DNA from: Apostichopus japonicus
Taxonomy: Eukaryota; Echinodermata; Holothuroidea; Aspidochirotida; Stichopodidae
Direction of reading: 5' to 3'
Assembly (NCBI RefSeq): GCF_037975245.1
Contig: NC_092564.1
Span: forward strand, 20,253,984-20,317,983
DNA: 64,000 nucleotides
In this document: positions 28,001 through 37,550 of the stretch, piece by piece
Numbering within the stretch: the stretch's first letter is position 1
Layout of the letters: each line of letters starts with the position of its first letter
Notes under the pieces: generated by a model
The model's database searches: none
What the model saw: only the letters and a program-made list of their open reading frames with translations
What the model was told of the DNA's origin: nothing
Made by a program: the position numbers and the translations under genes

Positions 28001-28670
28001 GTCAAATATTGCTATATATACTGTACATGTGTGCAAGATTGTTAACACACCATGGTACTGTACTTTAAAAGAGGCAAATTCAGTAATAAAAACTGATAAA
28101 GGATAACTGAAGAACTTTCGATCCAATATATCCCACTCTGGTGGAAAATATCTTTAGCATTTCTAAAGTTACGTTCCACCAAAAGTATCCATTTACTTAC
28201 CATTTTTCAGCCATTGGTCATCACCTACAGTTACACAGTTAGGCTGTCTAAAAGGTAGGGCACATTGGCCTAGGCCTACAGCGTACTTAGTCGAGTGTCC
28301 TTAGGTACAACACTTGGGCCATACAGTTGTGACAAACGCAGATACGAACGATTGACCTAATTTCACTAAGCAGTGATTAATAATAATGTCACAAGTTATT
28401 ACAAGTGCAGTATTTGCCACATTGTAATATTGTTTTGGATACATGCTTGCTTTACTTAATCGTCTAGCAACAACTTTCAAAAAAAGCCTAAACATGAGAT
28501 AGGTTTCGGCGTTTCGCGATGTATATTGTTCTCGTGTTCATAAGTTTTACTTACTGTTCTCTCTCGTCAACAGCTCTCTTATCTCTACTGCTGTCCAAAT
28601 CTGGCCGTACTTGTGAGATGAGCGAAATTATTGTTACAAATGAAAACACAAGGTTGTTTTTCAAATGCAT
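880..28670 (-). CDS. Spliced gene for an EGF-domain extracellular protein (5' part, 7 exons, incomplete at left edge)
   Basis: Seven minus-strand exons join into one open frame of 777 nt (259 codons): 28670-28555, 23136-23007, 17570-17406, 16432-16403, 15565-15464, 11083-10980 and 1009-880. Each junction has AG before and GT after the exon, and phases agree throughout. The order of parts is a signal peptide (about residues 1-21), an R-D-K-R furin-type site (29-32), a beta-rich segment with an N-I-T glycosylation sequon (40-82), a coiled coil (about 89-123), a first EGF (154-185), a calcium-binding EGF (192-228) and the first half of a third EGF (235 onward). The two EGF modules only complete their six cysteines when exons are joined, which strongly supports the model. 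Known of such families: secreted or cell-surface adhesion or matrix proteins. I do not recognise the specific protein. The gene continues beyond position 1 of the window, so its C-terminus and any membrane anchor are unknown. Confidence 0.85.
1623..2105. mobile_element. hAT-like MITE, 483 bp, 8-bp target duplication
   Basis: The ends TAAGGTGACCA (1623-1633) and TGGTCACCTTA (2095-2105) are perfect 11-bp inverted repeats. They are flanked by GGTTAGTG (1615-1622) and GGTTAGTA (2106-2113), an 8-bp duplication with one mismatch. Inner ends carry several GGGACA/TGTCCC motifs. There is no transposase frame. It lies in intron 6 of the EGF gene. Confidence 0.8.
2114..5748. other. Intron sequence, nothing recognised
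   Basis: This is part of intron 6 of the EGF gene. It is AT-rich with short simple runs such as the TATATATA at 3250-3262. I see no exon, RNA gene or element here. One exon-like stretch at 5230-5329 was examined and rejected on phase. Confidence 0.5.
5749..6072. mobile_element. Short hAT-like MITE, 324 bp
   Basis: Terminal repeats CAGTGGTGGCACT and AGTGCCGCCACTG match at 12 of 13 positions. Flanks GTGGCATC (5741-5748) and ATGGCAGC (6073-6080) agree at 6 of 8 positions, consistent with an old 8-bp duplication. No coding capacity. Intron 6 of the EGF gene. Confidence 0.65.
6825..6889. repeat. GATA/GACA and AT microsatellite
   Basis: A run of GATAGATAGACAGACAGACA is followed by TATATG and an (AT)n stretch. 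Simple repeat within intron 6 of the EGF gene. Confidence 0.85.
9721..10080. repeat. Tandem duplication with 184-bp period
   Basis: ACTGTAGATAGAT at 9721 recurs at 9905. Both copies continue with CCCATTTGGCAAACTATCAA, a poly(T) run, and CATCCAGAAACATCTCTGC. The second copy is slightly shorter. The frame seen across it is a by-product. Confidence 0.85.
10980..11083 (-). CDS. Exon 6: end of EGF 1 and calcium-binding EGF 2
   Basis: A 104-nt exon encoding residues 182-215 plus two bases of codon 216. It starts GTTC, closing EGF 1, then gives DVNEC, the calcium-binding signature, followed by CQNGGTC and C-x-N-x4-Y-x-C. Acceptor is ctcaag and donor GTGAGA. The last codon (AG plus A from exon 7) reads Arg. 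It lies about 10 kb upstream of exon 7. Confidence 0.88.
11931..12231. repeat. Minisatellite, about five diverged ~60-bp units
   Basis: Units contain AACATGAGTATGAGTACAAG, CTCCATTGGTGTGAGAATGAG-like blocks and short GAGTACA subrepeats. Frames on the minus strand here are repetitive (Tyr/Ser/His-rich) and not credible proteins. Confidence 0.75.
13032..13842. mobile_element. Kolobok-like (TTAA) non-autonomous element, 811 bp
   Basis: Perfect 15-bp inverted ends AGCAGCATTTTGCGT (13032-13046 and 13828-13842) are flanked on both sides by TTAA (13028-13031, 13843-13846). The empty site is preserved in the adjacent duplicate near 12782-12800, which reads straight through the TTAA. TTAA duplication is known for Kolobok and piggyBac; the AG start fits Kolobok better, but this is inference. 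Inside are two diverged tandem copies of a ~240-bp unit (13036-13277, 13278-13475). The 101-codon frame at 13454-13759 has no recognisable domain. Confidence 0.8.
13982..14274. mobile_element. hAT-like MITE of the GCGTAGCC family, 293 bp
   Basis: The ends CAGGCGCGTAGCCAAG and its imperfect complement CTGGCTACGCACCTG are flanked by CCAGTGTT (13974-13981) and CCCGTGTT (14275-14282). The duplicate at about 12934-12955 shows the uninterrupted site (CCAGTGTTACACT). Related copies occur at 30022-30719 and 31836-31944. No coding capacity is supported. Confidence 0.8.
15464..15565 (-). CDS. Exon 5: first EGF-like module
   Basis: A 102-nt phase 0-0 exon encoding residues 148-181. It has five of the six EGF cysteines (154, 159, 165, 174, 176) with the hallmark CANGGTC and CQCPDGW stretches. 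C-x-N-x4-Y-x-C matches the Asn/Asp hydroxylation pattern of calcium-binding EGF modules, although the residue two before NEC is Gln rather than Asp. The sixth cysteine is supplied by exon 6. The donor is GTAAGT. Confidence 0.9.
15996..16363 (+). repeat. Long pyrimidine-rich tract
   Basis: About 370 bp dominated by C and T, with many CCTCCTCC and CTCCCCTCC blocks. It lies between exons 4 and 5 of the minus-strand gene, so it is purine-rich in the transcript. The Pro/Ser-rich frame it produces is not supported as coding. Such tracts can form triplex DNA. Confidence 0.7.
16403..16432 (-). CDS. Exon 4: 30-nt microexon
   Basis: A very short phase 0-0 exon encoding [10 protein letters not shown], bounded by ttcag and GTAAGT. 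It begins with the leucine-rich spacing of a helix and extends the linker between coiled coil and EGF modules. Because it is 30 nt long and symmetric, it could be skipped without shifting the frame, so alternative splicing is possible. The small size makes it less certain than its neighbours. Confidence 0.6.
17406..17570 (-). CDS. Exon 3: coiled-coil segment
   Basis: A 165-nt phase 0-0 exon encoding residues 83-137. It holds a run of leucines at heptad-like spacing with many Glu/Lys (for example [19 protein letters not shown]), typical of an oligomerising coiled coil, then a Glu/Pro-rich linker ending DVINQ. The acceptor is ctatctag and the donor is GTAGAA, which is weaker than the other donors of this gene. 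It follows the beta-rich exon and precedes the EGF exons, so it probably drives multimer assembly of the secreted protein. Confidence 0.8.
18930..20415. repeat. Composite satellite: 16-bp units within 300-380-bp higher-order units
   Basis: The small unit is GAACAATTGGACTGAG/T. Runs of it alternate with a conserved block holding GCATGATTACACATTGGTG (starting at 19091, 19473, 19824 and 20128), AAGCAACCCGGGT, GATAAACCGTTGCACCACC and CCAAGCGCTTTTGG. The higher-order unit is therefore 382, 351 and 304 bp in successive copies, the difference being the number of 16-bp units. Overlapping minus-strand frames with SNCSSVQLF repeats come from this structure. Confidence 0.85.
21001..22215. repeat. 48-bp minisatellite, about 25 copies
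   Basis: The unit contains CCATTGGGAGCCATGTCTAT, CCAAAGACAGTGGCACCACC and CTCTGGGA. Copies are nearly identical, with a few recurrent variants (AGGGGCACCAACC, AGCTATGTC, TTCAAAG). Because 48 is divisible by three, frames stay open on both strands for long distances, including a 427-codon plus-strand frame. That is expected for any stop-free unit and is not evidence for a protein. It lies in intron 2 of the EGF gene. Confidence 0.9.
23007..23136 (-). CDS. Exon 2: beta-rich extracellular segment
   Basis: A 130-nt exon with a pyrimidine-rich acceptor (ttttcag) and a GTAAGT donor. It encodes residues 39-82. Alternating hydrophobic positions and short Gly/Asp turns (for example [16 protein letters not shown] and [13 protein letters not shown]) suggest a small beta-strand domain, with one N-glycosylation sequon (N-I-T). 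I do not recognise a named domain. Exon 1 supplies two bases of the first codon and the exon ends in phase 0. Confidence 0.8.
23137..28554. other. Intron 1 of the EGF gene
   Basis: 5.4 kb between exons 1 and 2. Contents are a CTCCTCCTC run (about 23335-23360), poly-G and poly-C tracts near 24670 and 24850, and the plus-strand exon candidate at 25298-25427. Otherwise unremarkable AT-rich sequence. Confidence 0.6.
25298..25427 (+). CDS. Candidate plus-strand exon inside intron 1 of the EGF gene, unknown product
   Basis: A 130-nt open segment follows a good acceptor (tatcttgcag) and ends at a GTATGA donor. It encodes about 43 residues, including [20 protein letters not shown] and [12 protein letters not shown]. 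The balanced composition and amphipathic pattern look like real protein, unlike the low-complexity frames around it. It starts in phase 0 and ends in phase 1. I do not recognise the family. No partner exon nearby is convincing. The one compatible downstream exon I see is at 63810. It could also be a relic of a pseudogene. Confidence 0.5.
28555..28670 (-). CDS. Exon 1: start codon, signal peptide, furin-type site
   Basis: The ATG at 28670 has an A at -3 and is followed by a basic/polar start and a hydrophobic run ([13 protein letters not shown]), a typical secretory signal peptide. R-D-K-R at residues 29-32 looks like a proprotein convertase site. The exon ends with GT-AAGT at 28554 in phase 2. 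The same frame is open further upstream, with another ATG at 28754. I chose 28670 because it puts the hydrophobic stretch at the N-terminus. The split last codon becomes Gln when joined to exon 2. Confidence 0.8.
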
Positions 28671-29642
28671 TTTCCTCCCTTCATTGGTGTTGATCCAGCT
28701 TCTTAAAGTATAACCTAATATTCTAGTTCTGAGTTTCAGACAGTTGTCAGACAATCGGTCAGTGTTCCTTCAGAAATGAGTTTTCCTTGGTTTCGTAATT
28801 CTGCTTCTTGGGAAAAAGTAAGTTCTGTAAGTATAATGAAGATAGGCCTAGTACGTATGTTGTTGGAGCCCATGTGTAATACAATTGAACTTCCTCCGAG
28901 GGGTGCATGTGGTACTATTGAGCATCATGACCGGTGTGAGTTGCCAAACAATAGTATGAATGAACGTCATAAAAAACCTTAGCCCATTGACATTCGTCAG
29001 TGACTGGCACAGACAAGCTCTGATGCCGGGAGTGACACTTACAATAACAAGTGACGTTCACTTCTCGATGGTATACACGTACACTTACGGACGGAAATTC
29101 GAGCTTTTTCGAGACCGATCTGTCTGTCTCTGTACTTTGGAAATATAATAAGATCAACTTCCACATCGATCTTTTGCGTAATTTACGTAGATAAATGTAG
29201 TTGATACCCGAGTTCCCTTTGCCGCTCACTGCTTGAGGAGAAATTCGAATGGATGAACTTAAATTTCAACCTCCATCTATACCTGTAGCCTATAGTCTAC
29301 TTCCCTGTGACATCAAATCATGGTCCTAGGGCCAGTGCTGTAAAAAAAGTTTTTTTAAATCTGGGGTGAGGGTGGGGGGGGGGGAGACAATGAGTTCGAG
29401 TGGGGGAAAGTTTCGCGCGAGACCAGTTCAGTCAGTTTAGGTACTTCTGCAATATGCCCCATTCCCTAACACTTCAAACCGAATGTTTCTTCACTCAAAT
29501 TGACCATGGCAGGCCGATTACGTAATCACAAACTATAAATTGGAGCCAATAAAGCAGATCTTTAATGTATTGTAGAGAAAGGCAATTAAGCGCGTGGCCA
29601 GGATTTCATCGTCTAGGGTGGAGGGGAGGGGGGCGTGACCTG

Positions 29643-30774
29643 CATGGGCGGCGATCATGGGGGGACGGGGGACATGCCCCCCATATTTTAGGTGGGGGGA
29701 TATAGTATCTAATATCCCCCAATATTTGGCGGCAGAGTCTTTTTGTGTGGCTATAAATAGAAAATAATGCGTGAGATTATTTATCCAAATCATATTTGGC
29801 GGTGGCTAAAACTTCATCCAACACATGCTGCATAATGTATACTCTTCGTGGTCGTTTCTGTGACCTGTGACCGTATAGCATGTTGTCACTCATGATTATT
29901 ATCATAATGTCTGCACATCTCTTGTGTATGACTGTAAGTACGTATAATCATATATATGATCCGCATCGATATGGATTCAATGTGTTTCCATTTGACCTGT
30001 TGCCTACAAGATTTTTAACCGCAGGCGCGTAGCCAGGGGGGCGAAGGAGGAGACCGCCCCCCCCTACCCTCGAGCATATTTTTTGCATTATTTTTATGAT
30101 ATCGAAGTTTTATAGTAGCCATTATAAGAGGTTTTAATATTTGTACACCAATAAATTAACTGTGTCTGAATTTTTGAAATTCCCTGACCAACATTCTTCA
30201 TCATATTTCCCTCTACTCGTGCAATTTTGACCGGTGTGTTAGGGGTTGAAGGAGGGTGTTTTTCTATATTGGTTGTCCATAGATGATATTTTGTGCAACA
30301 TTATGGGCATGTTTTGAAGTGAATTTCTTATTCAAATACTGAACAAATAATGGGCTTAAAACCTTGAAAAGTGGGGCTGACGGGTATTGTGGGCCGTTAA
30401 GTAGTATTACCTACAAAAGCAATGATCCACAGGAGATGCGATGAGGTCGAACATGATGTGTGACTTGGTGACAATCTTGGAAAAGGTTATGGATGAAAAA
30501 AAACTATTGGGAAAACTTGGTTCTCAGGCAAAAGTGTACATCTGGTTGGTCATTTTCAAGCCCGAGAAGTGCCATTACCGGTGATCTGGGGGGCTACCAA
30601 ACCCAGAAAGTTTCTTGTACGCTGCGCGCCAACCGATGGTGGCGCTCCGCTTAGATAGTAATAAACATATATCACAAAGCGCGTGAACAATTTTGGGGAT
30701 GAAAGTTGCTACGCGCCTGCACCCAAGCAAATGTCCCCCCCCCCCCCAATATTTGAAACAAATCGCCGCCCCTG
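29643..30774. mobile_element. hAT-like element, 1132 bp, perfect 8-bp target duplication
   Basis: The left end CATGGGCGGCGAT and right end ATCGCCGCCCCTG (complement CAGGGGCGGCGAT) are inverted repeats. The flanks are identical: GTGACCTG at 29635-29642 and 30775-30782. Inner ends have runs of G or C around AATATTT. No transposase frame was found, and a second element lies inside. Confidence 0.75.
30022..30719. mobile_element. GCGTAGCC-family element nested in the 29643-30774 element
   Basis: It begins CAGGCGCGTAGCCAGG and ends CTACGCGCCTG. Both inner ends match the 13982-14274 copy (for example GAGCATATTTTT near the left and TTTCTTGTACGC near the right). The middle is longer and unrelated. 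The flanks do not show a clear target duplication, so it may be rearranged or carry its own insertion. Confidence 0.6.
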
Positions 30775-31378
30775 GTGACCTGTCAAGTAGAACGCTTTGC
30801 GCTATCCACGTGGGGACCAGATCGAGGCTCCATAGAACCCCAGGTGGGTGCTGGGGAGAAGCTATACGATATTGTGGACTTAAGAGGCTTCAACCGCGGT
30901 TATATCGTTCGCCATGTTAAGTTTGATTAGACCGAAATGTTGGGGAGACGGCTCAGCCTGAGAAATGGTGGAGCCCCTGGGGAGCAGGTACTCCGAGTTG
31001 GAGGGGCACCGATAATTTATGGAAGGGCGCCAATAATTAAAGGAGGGGCACAATACGCAGCTATTACTTGTGAAGTTATTGTTCACATGATGGTGGGACA
31101 CATTATTGTGGTGGCGTGAGAGAGCACTAGCCTGAATGTGGAGGGGCATGCCCCATGGGCCCAGCCTGGCTATTGGACTGCTGGCGAGGAGTTCATACTC
31201 AAATTGAGTCGTATATAGCCACCTTAGACAAATGCTCAGTAAATGATAAAGACTGATATACATTGTTTGTTGGAAAAGTAAAATAAATGTTGAGAGTTCC
31301 TAAGATTTAACCTGCTTCTAGCAGTCTAATATGAAACTACAGTTCATGAAAATATTTATCAAGTATATATATATATAT

Positions 31379-32654
31379 GTTATATGTAGGTCCTATATCA
31401 GTTTCATTGTTAGACCCTATATCAGTGCCCCAATGTTTTAACTAAGAATATTGAGGCACAGTCCCCTACACGGTCCATGCACCCACTTAGCTCATTTCCC
31501 ATCCAACCCCCCCCCCTCCCCAAGTAGGTCCCTTTTTAGCAAGTAAAGGAAATAATGATAACACAAGCCTAACGATGTATTAATTACACCTTAATTCCCC
31601 AGATGGCCTCCCGTCAGCATATAGGGGCCATGGCTACCATCAGAATGCCCTAGCGTGCTTTTATTTTCAATTACCCTTGTAAAACAAATGAATAAAGCAG
31701 AGCTAATAAAGTAACGTAAATTCCTATTTCCCTCTTAAAAGTGGTTTTACCGAATAATGTTGTTTCTAATCTACCGGGTTTTTTTGGGGGGGGGGTGGGG
31801 TGGAAATTTCTAAAACATGACATATCAAAGTAAAGAATGTTTAGATGCAACTTACAAGGCCTGGGGAAGTGCAATCTGGGAGGCAATATTAGCAAAGATT
31901 TTCTTGCTACGCTACACGTCAACCGATGGTGGCGCTCCGCGTAGTGTCATGATGGTCCTTTTTCGGAAATGGCCCACCCACTACAAATTTCTTAGAAAAC
32001 GGCCCTGGTATAAATTCGCACATCAAAGCATCACTATGTTATATTTAGTTGTTACATAATGTTTTCGGTGTTCCTCAACTGCCCCCTAGAGATTATATCC
32101 AGGCCATGGCCCTGAAAGTATATCTTTGTATCTTATAGGTTTTTATGTTTCGGATAAATTTGCACGTGCCAAGATGCCCAACAGTGCATTATACATGTAC
32201 TTATGGTACCATATCAGTCGTACCATATCAGTGCATGTTGTAGACATCTGTATGACAAGATGCTTTTACATTCTTGAGTGCAAAGTTGAAGAATGTTTCC
32301 GTTACTTATCATGATAAAGGGTCCGGATCTTAAATAGATAATTCTTTCTTAATGTAAGTCTAATCTCTTATCAGATGTGACTCTTGTTAAAATATATTCG
32401 TGACTGACATATATCAATTCAGGAACAAAACAGAAGCAAATTTGAAGATATCTTGATGTGAGCCCGTTCGCTGGGCACCTTCCGGGGCTCCGTACCAAGA
32501 CCCCATCAGGGGCCCTAAGGCGGGCCTCTTTACACACCAGAGGAAGGCTTTGCACCAAGAGCTCGCGGTGTGCGGTACGCACACACTCCTTCCTTTATTA
32601 TCAATGTTCAGTCATTCATATCCCACCCCCCACCCCACTCTTTTCAATTGGGAT
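31379..32654. repeat. Left arm of a dispersed inverted repeat pair
   Basis: Two blocks, 31379-31672 and 32303-32654, match in inverted orientation the blocks 40287-40551 and 39757-40065. Shared strings include GGGGCACTGATATAG, GTGTTATCATTATTT and AGAGGCCCGCCTTA when read on the opposite strand. Between the blocks lies unrelated sequence that includes a transposon fragment. Probably two copies of one repeat family inserted head to head. Confidence 0.65.
31836..31944. mobile_element. Fragment of the GCGTAGCC-family element
   Basis: The segment contains TTAGATGCAACTTACAAGGC, CTGGGAGGCA and GGTGGCGCTCCGC, which match the inside of the copies at 13982-14274 and 30022-30719. Neither terminus is present in recognisable form. 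It occupies the part of the left inverted-repeat arm that has no counterpart in the right arm. Confidence 0.55.
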
Positions 32655-34213
32655 TGACGCCATGTTTGTATTCAGAGAGTGGATCGCCCAAAAAATTCAG
32701 AAGAAAACAAAATATTGCCGATGCAGGTAGGAAAGACATTTGAAAAACTCATGGACATAAATCACCTTCAATGTTGCAACTATTAACACCCCCTAATCAT
32801 ACGAAAAATTCTCAAAGGGCATGGCCGGGAGGCGAACCTCCCAACGGTATACCATTTCCCGATTTCCCCAGGTCAAAACATCTAAAAGTAGTTGGAGGGT
32901 CACCAATAAGAGGAACGTGAAACTTGGGGTCACCCAGCAAAAAAAAAAGGGGGTCTACAGAGAGTTGATATCGCAAGTGCACGTACGTACCTGGTTCATA
33001 ACAAAAAGTGCAGGTCATAATATTATCACTCAGTTGATTTGCAACGCCGGTGTGACAGTGCAGAGTGTCTCCCTGTACAAAGTGTCCGGGAGACATTTTG
33101 TAACAGCACATTTAATCCGGCCGGACAAAATCTGCTGAAAAAATGTTGTCCCCCTTTCACAGCAAATACAGTCCGGGCCGGACGAAATGTCATGGTACAA
33201 AATGTCCGCAAATACATCTTAGTATAGTTTTCCCCCGCATATAATCTTGGCAATTCGTCATTCAAAAGTCAACTATTCATTATATTAATCATTAAAGCAG
33301 ATGCATGCATAGTTTGATGTTACAGGAAATAAATGACACGTTGTGCGTTGCCACAAAACAAAAACTAGAAGGAAAAGAAGAAGAATTAACTAAGTCTTTT
33401 GTTGTTGTTGTAATTGCTGCTATTTCATCCTCCATATATGTTGCTTGTTGTATTCGGCCACATCATTGCGTTGATAGTCATCTTCACGGAGAAATCGCGT
33501 CAAAATAACTTCCTCACCAACGGAGGCGGGTACGGGATATATGGCGGGCAACAGCTACAACCAAAATAAAAATAATTGCAGAGAAAAAATATTACGAACT
33601 TAAAGGAGTTCAAACTTCGTCGTAGCCGTACTTCCCCAATTAACACACAGTGGGTAAGATTTATCATCAAATATGGTAATTGTACTTTATAGGTCTACGA
33701 GAAGTGCATGTCAACATGGAATTTCATCAGTGCATATATAACGCTCATTATAGGACGGGATCCGAGGGTCTTTTTCAAGTTACATCCTAAACGAATACGG
33801 CAATATTGTGCATAACACTCAGTCCCGAACATATAATTTTGAGTGCAATTGGGGGGGGGGGGCGTATTGATTTGTGTCCTGGGGAGGGGTCATGTTAAGT
33901 CTGTGACACTATCTGTGATGAGCTCCAACCAGCGTGGAATATATTTTGTTTGCTAAACACAACACTGAGGTAGCTGGAAGACATTTTCTCTATTTCTTGA
34001 CTTTCAGCATCACTTTATTGTTTACTTTCTTACACTTCCTTATTTTTCTCACTCAACCGTCGAGTCAAGGTTTTCTCTCTTGGCAAAAAGGGGGAGGGGC
34101 CACTGAAAGATTCTACATGCTCGCTGAGAACACCAACGTTACACTAGGTCAGAAAGGCGCCAACCGTCTGATGTGTCCGATGTTCAACAATGCATTTTAA
34201 GACCTCATGAACA

Positions 34214-34556
34214 GCAGTATATGGCCATTTTTGTAAGGACACTGTGTCTTACCTCTAGTCTATTGTCCTATCATCTTCGTACACTGATGGTTCAAATTAT
34301 TATTCTCGCTTCAGTCAGCAGTGTAGGGCCCTACAGCAGTTTAGGGCCATTTTTAGTAAGGATACTGTGTCTTACCTCTACCCTGTTGTCCTATCATCTT
34401 CGTACACTGATGGTTCAAATGATTACTCTCGCTTCAGTCGGGCCTTACAGCAGTATAGGGCCATTTTTTTAGTAAGGACACTGTGTCTACCTCCAGCCTT
34501 TTGTCCTATCATATTCGTTCACTAATGGTTCAAATTATTACTCTCGCTTCATTCAG
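34214..34556. repeat. Three tandem copies of a ~115-bp unit
   Basis: Each copy carries GGCCATTTTT, AGTAAGGA-ACTGTGTCT, TTGTCCTATCAT and GATGGTTCAAAT. Spacing varies between about 112 and 122 bp. No coding capacity. Confidence 0.8.
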
Positions 34557-34772
34557 TATGCACCAAGTTGGATTCAATCCAGTAGCAAAAGTAGCACATG
34601 CTACGGGCCTTACGGGCAAGTTACGCATATTCTCTAGGGCCCGTGCTAAATGCTTGCAAAGTTTTAAATTGCGATTCAATGACTCTACACTTGCTCTATA
34701 TACTACAGTACTACACTATTACTACAGTACTACACTACCTTCAATTGGGGTTTTTATTCTTTTAACACAATA

Positions 34773-34826
34773 ATTAATGGGATTAATGGGATTAATGGGA
34801 TTAATGGGATTAATGGGATTAATGGG
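34773..34826. repeat. 9-bp tandem repeat (ATTAATGGG)n
   Basis: Six near-perfect copies of ATTAATGGG run head to tail, ending at GGGTATCTG. Confidence 0.9.
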
Positions 34827-35267
34827 GTATCTGTTTATAGCTCCATGGTGATACATATATGACGCATAAATATTTTAAACTGAAAACTGAAAACACAGAT
34901 GATAACGACAATGGAACGCGTCTTAGCTGAATCCTACACGCCCCGCACTATTTCGGCCCAGATTTTATCTTGCAAATAAAAGGACGAAAAAACCTTATAA
35001 CGTCTACGAAGGACTGGAGTGATGTCAAACACTTGAAAATTCCTGGAAATGACATGTTAGGCCTCGCTCCCTCATGAAATCTGATGTGTTTTGGTGATGA
35101 TACTTAAGGTTACCCCACTTCATTGTTTCAAAGGATTTACAGGACCTCCCTGAGTGCACAATGGGTAAACTTCGTTTGCGAATAACCAAACGAGTGTGTA
35201 GCGATCTGATAGGTCAGTCAGTGTATATTTAGCTAACGATAACATGTTGGCTGGGATCCAAGATTTC

Positions 35268-35270
<3 letters not shown>

Positions 35271-35312
<42 letters not shown>

Positions 35313-35453
35313 GTATATATACCGTATATATACCGTATATATACCGTATATATACGGTATATATACCGTATATATACGGTATATATACCGTATATATACG
35401 GTATATATATATATATACCGTATATATATATACCGTATATATATATATATACC

Positions 35454-35513
<60 letters not shown>

Positions 35514-35540
35514 ATATATGTGTGTGTATGTATGTATGTA
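35271..35540. repeat. AT microsatellite with interspersed TATATACCG/CGGTATATA
   Basis: Long (TA)n runs alternate with ACCGTATATATACCG and its complement CGGTATATA, giving many nested palindromes. It ends with (TA)n, TGTGTG and GTATGTAT. Tyr/Ile frames on both strands are by-products. Strong hairpin or cruciform potential. Confidence 0.9.
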
Positions 35541-37550
35541 CGGTAGGGTCATCGTATAAAACGTGACTGTGGTTTATCTTATCGGAAATGTATACCTGCT
35601 CTGATCTTCGATCACCCAGGTGGTTGATAACACATAAATGGGAGGTAGACTCCCCGCACTTTTATGAGTTCCTATTCCTTATCAACTTCTCTAACACTTT
35701 TCGTCAATTTTATATTTCGTTATCAACATTTACAGTCCCTCTCTTTCCTTATATAGGTTATTTTCTTCCTTTACAAAGCAAGAATGTTCATCCTCTAAAT
35801 TAAATTATACCGCTGTGCGGCTTTGTGACAGGTTGCCACTGAGGATAGCGTGTGAACTGCTCGCAAAAAGGGAACAATAGACATTTAATTGTGACGCATA
35901 ACAATAGATGTATAAACAGTCTTGAATTTGTTTAAAGTCGATGGGTTTAAGTGTTGCTGCCACCAAAACAATTGCTAACAATACACCCATACAAAACGAA
36001 GACGCATACCATCTGGGATTTGGGATACAGGTACAGTCTTGGTCAAGAGCCCAAGACGTTTGACCAACTATTATAACTTTACTTGTTATTAACTAATTTT
36101 ATTAATTCATTACAGGCGCTATAATACTTCCGTACTCGAATTGCTTGTAAACCTTACTGCGTCCCCGCCCCCTCCCCGACAGAGCCGCCTCTATATTCGG
36201 CTCAGGTACTCAACAGTGCCGTATACTGCTCTGTAAGTCAGTTAATTCAAACTAAACTGCAAGGTAATGTTATTTACTCCTGCACAGCCCCGTTGAAATT
36301 AAAATTGAAAGATCGAGTCAAGGCAGAGCATGGCATGATAGTCTCCTGCTTGGTCCATTCATGTAGGTTAAACAGACCTCCATGGTCCAAGCGAAGACTT
36401 GAACCGTACATTTCAATATTTTAATAGAATATTAGGTGTTTGGTCTTATATAAAGTGAAGCGAGGGTGGAGGTTGGGGGGGGGGGGGGGTGGGTGAGGGG
36501 GTGTTGGAGCGTGCTGGATAGAATCTCTAAGCTTATAATATGGTACAACGTTTTTACTACATCCTCAGGTTTTCTTCCATGATATATTAGGCGTATACAG
36601 GTCTATGTTACGAACTTTTAGGCAATTTGATATCGCAAATTATTACTGATGTCTATAGTGATTCATACTAACGTGTTATACTATTCCGCTGAGTGATGTA
36701 AGCGTTGGTTAACATGGATTCGATACAAGAGGCCGGCATGTGTTCAATTTTGCTTTGTTTCCTTTTTTTTTTCTTTTCTTAAATGTATCTACTTGATTGG
36801 CCTCTTCGTGGGTGTTTGCCTGTCTTAAAGTTTGCCAGCACTCTGGTGGTACTCGGTCGTTAGGAGAATGCTGTAATCAGGTACTTAAAAAAAAAATTAG
36901 TCCATCTAATTGCAAGGAACTTGATAAAACAACTTCCTAGGTGAATGAACCACATGTATAGCATATTTTAAATGGACATGCATGAAATCGTTTTCCATGT
37001 TTCACATCACGTTGATAGACTCTTCTCCAACTGGGCCTCCAAAATGATTGCGAGAGATGTCATAATTGTGAGCTATGATTTCGCATGCATGCATGCATGT
37101 TTATACGCATGCGTAAATACAGAAACTCTAATCGTGCATTTCTTGCCAATGAAATATGCAGCGGACCAGAATAGTAACTGATGAAAAAAGCTGAATGGTA
37201 TCTTCAGGGAATTTCAAAAAAAAAAAAAAAAACCCACACCGACACAACAATTTCAAAATACAAATCCCATGTGTTTACGACTAATATAGGGGGGAAAAAA
37301 AGAATAAAACAAGTTAATATTTTCAAACTGCTTCGTTACCTAAGCAGGATTAGTTAATAGATTCCGTATTTGAAGAGTTGCAGTCAATTGATCATGAGCC
37401 TTTTGTTGGAAGAATATTTCCAATTTTCTGATCCGAAGATGAAGTTTGAACGATCACACAATAGCCAAAACTCTCGATCATCAATACTCTCCCCCCCCCC
37501 CCCCCGCCCAACTTGAGAGGAGCCGTCCCAACCTGCGAAGTCGTGTTCGG

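Noticed and set aside
35229-35552. Tyr/Ile-rich frames on both strands
   Set aside because: Pure consequence of the (TA)n microsatellite.
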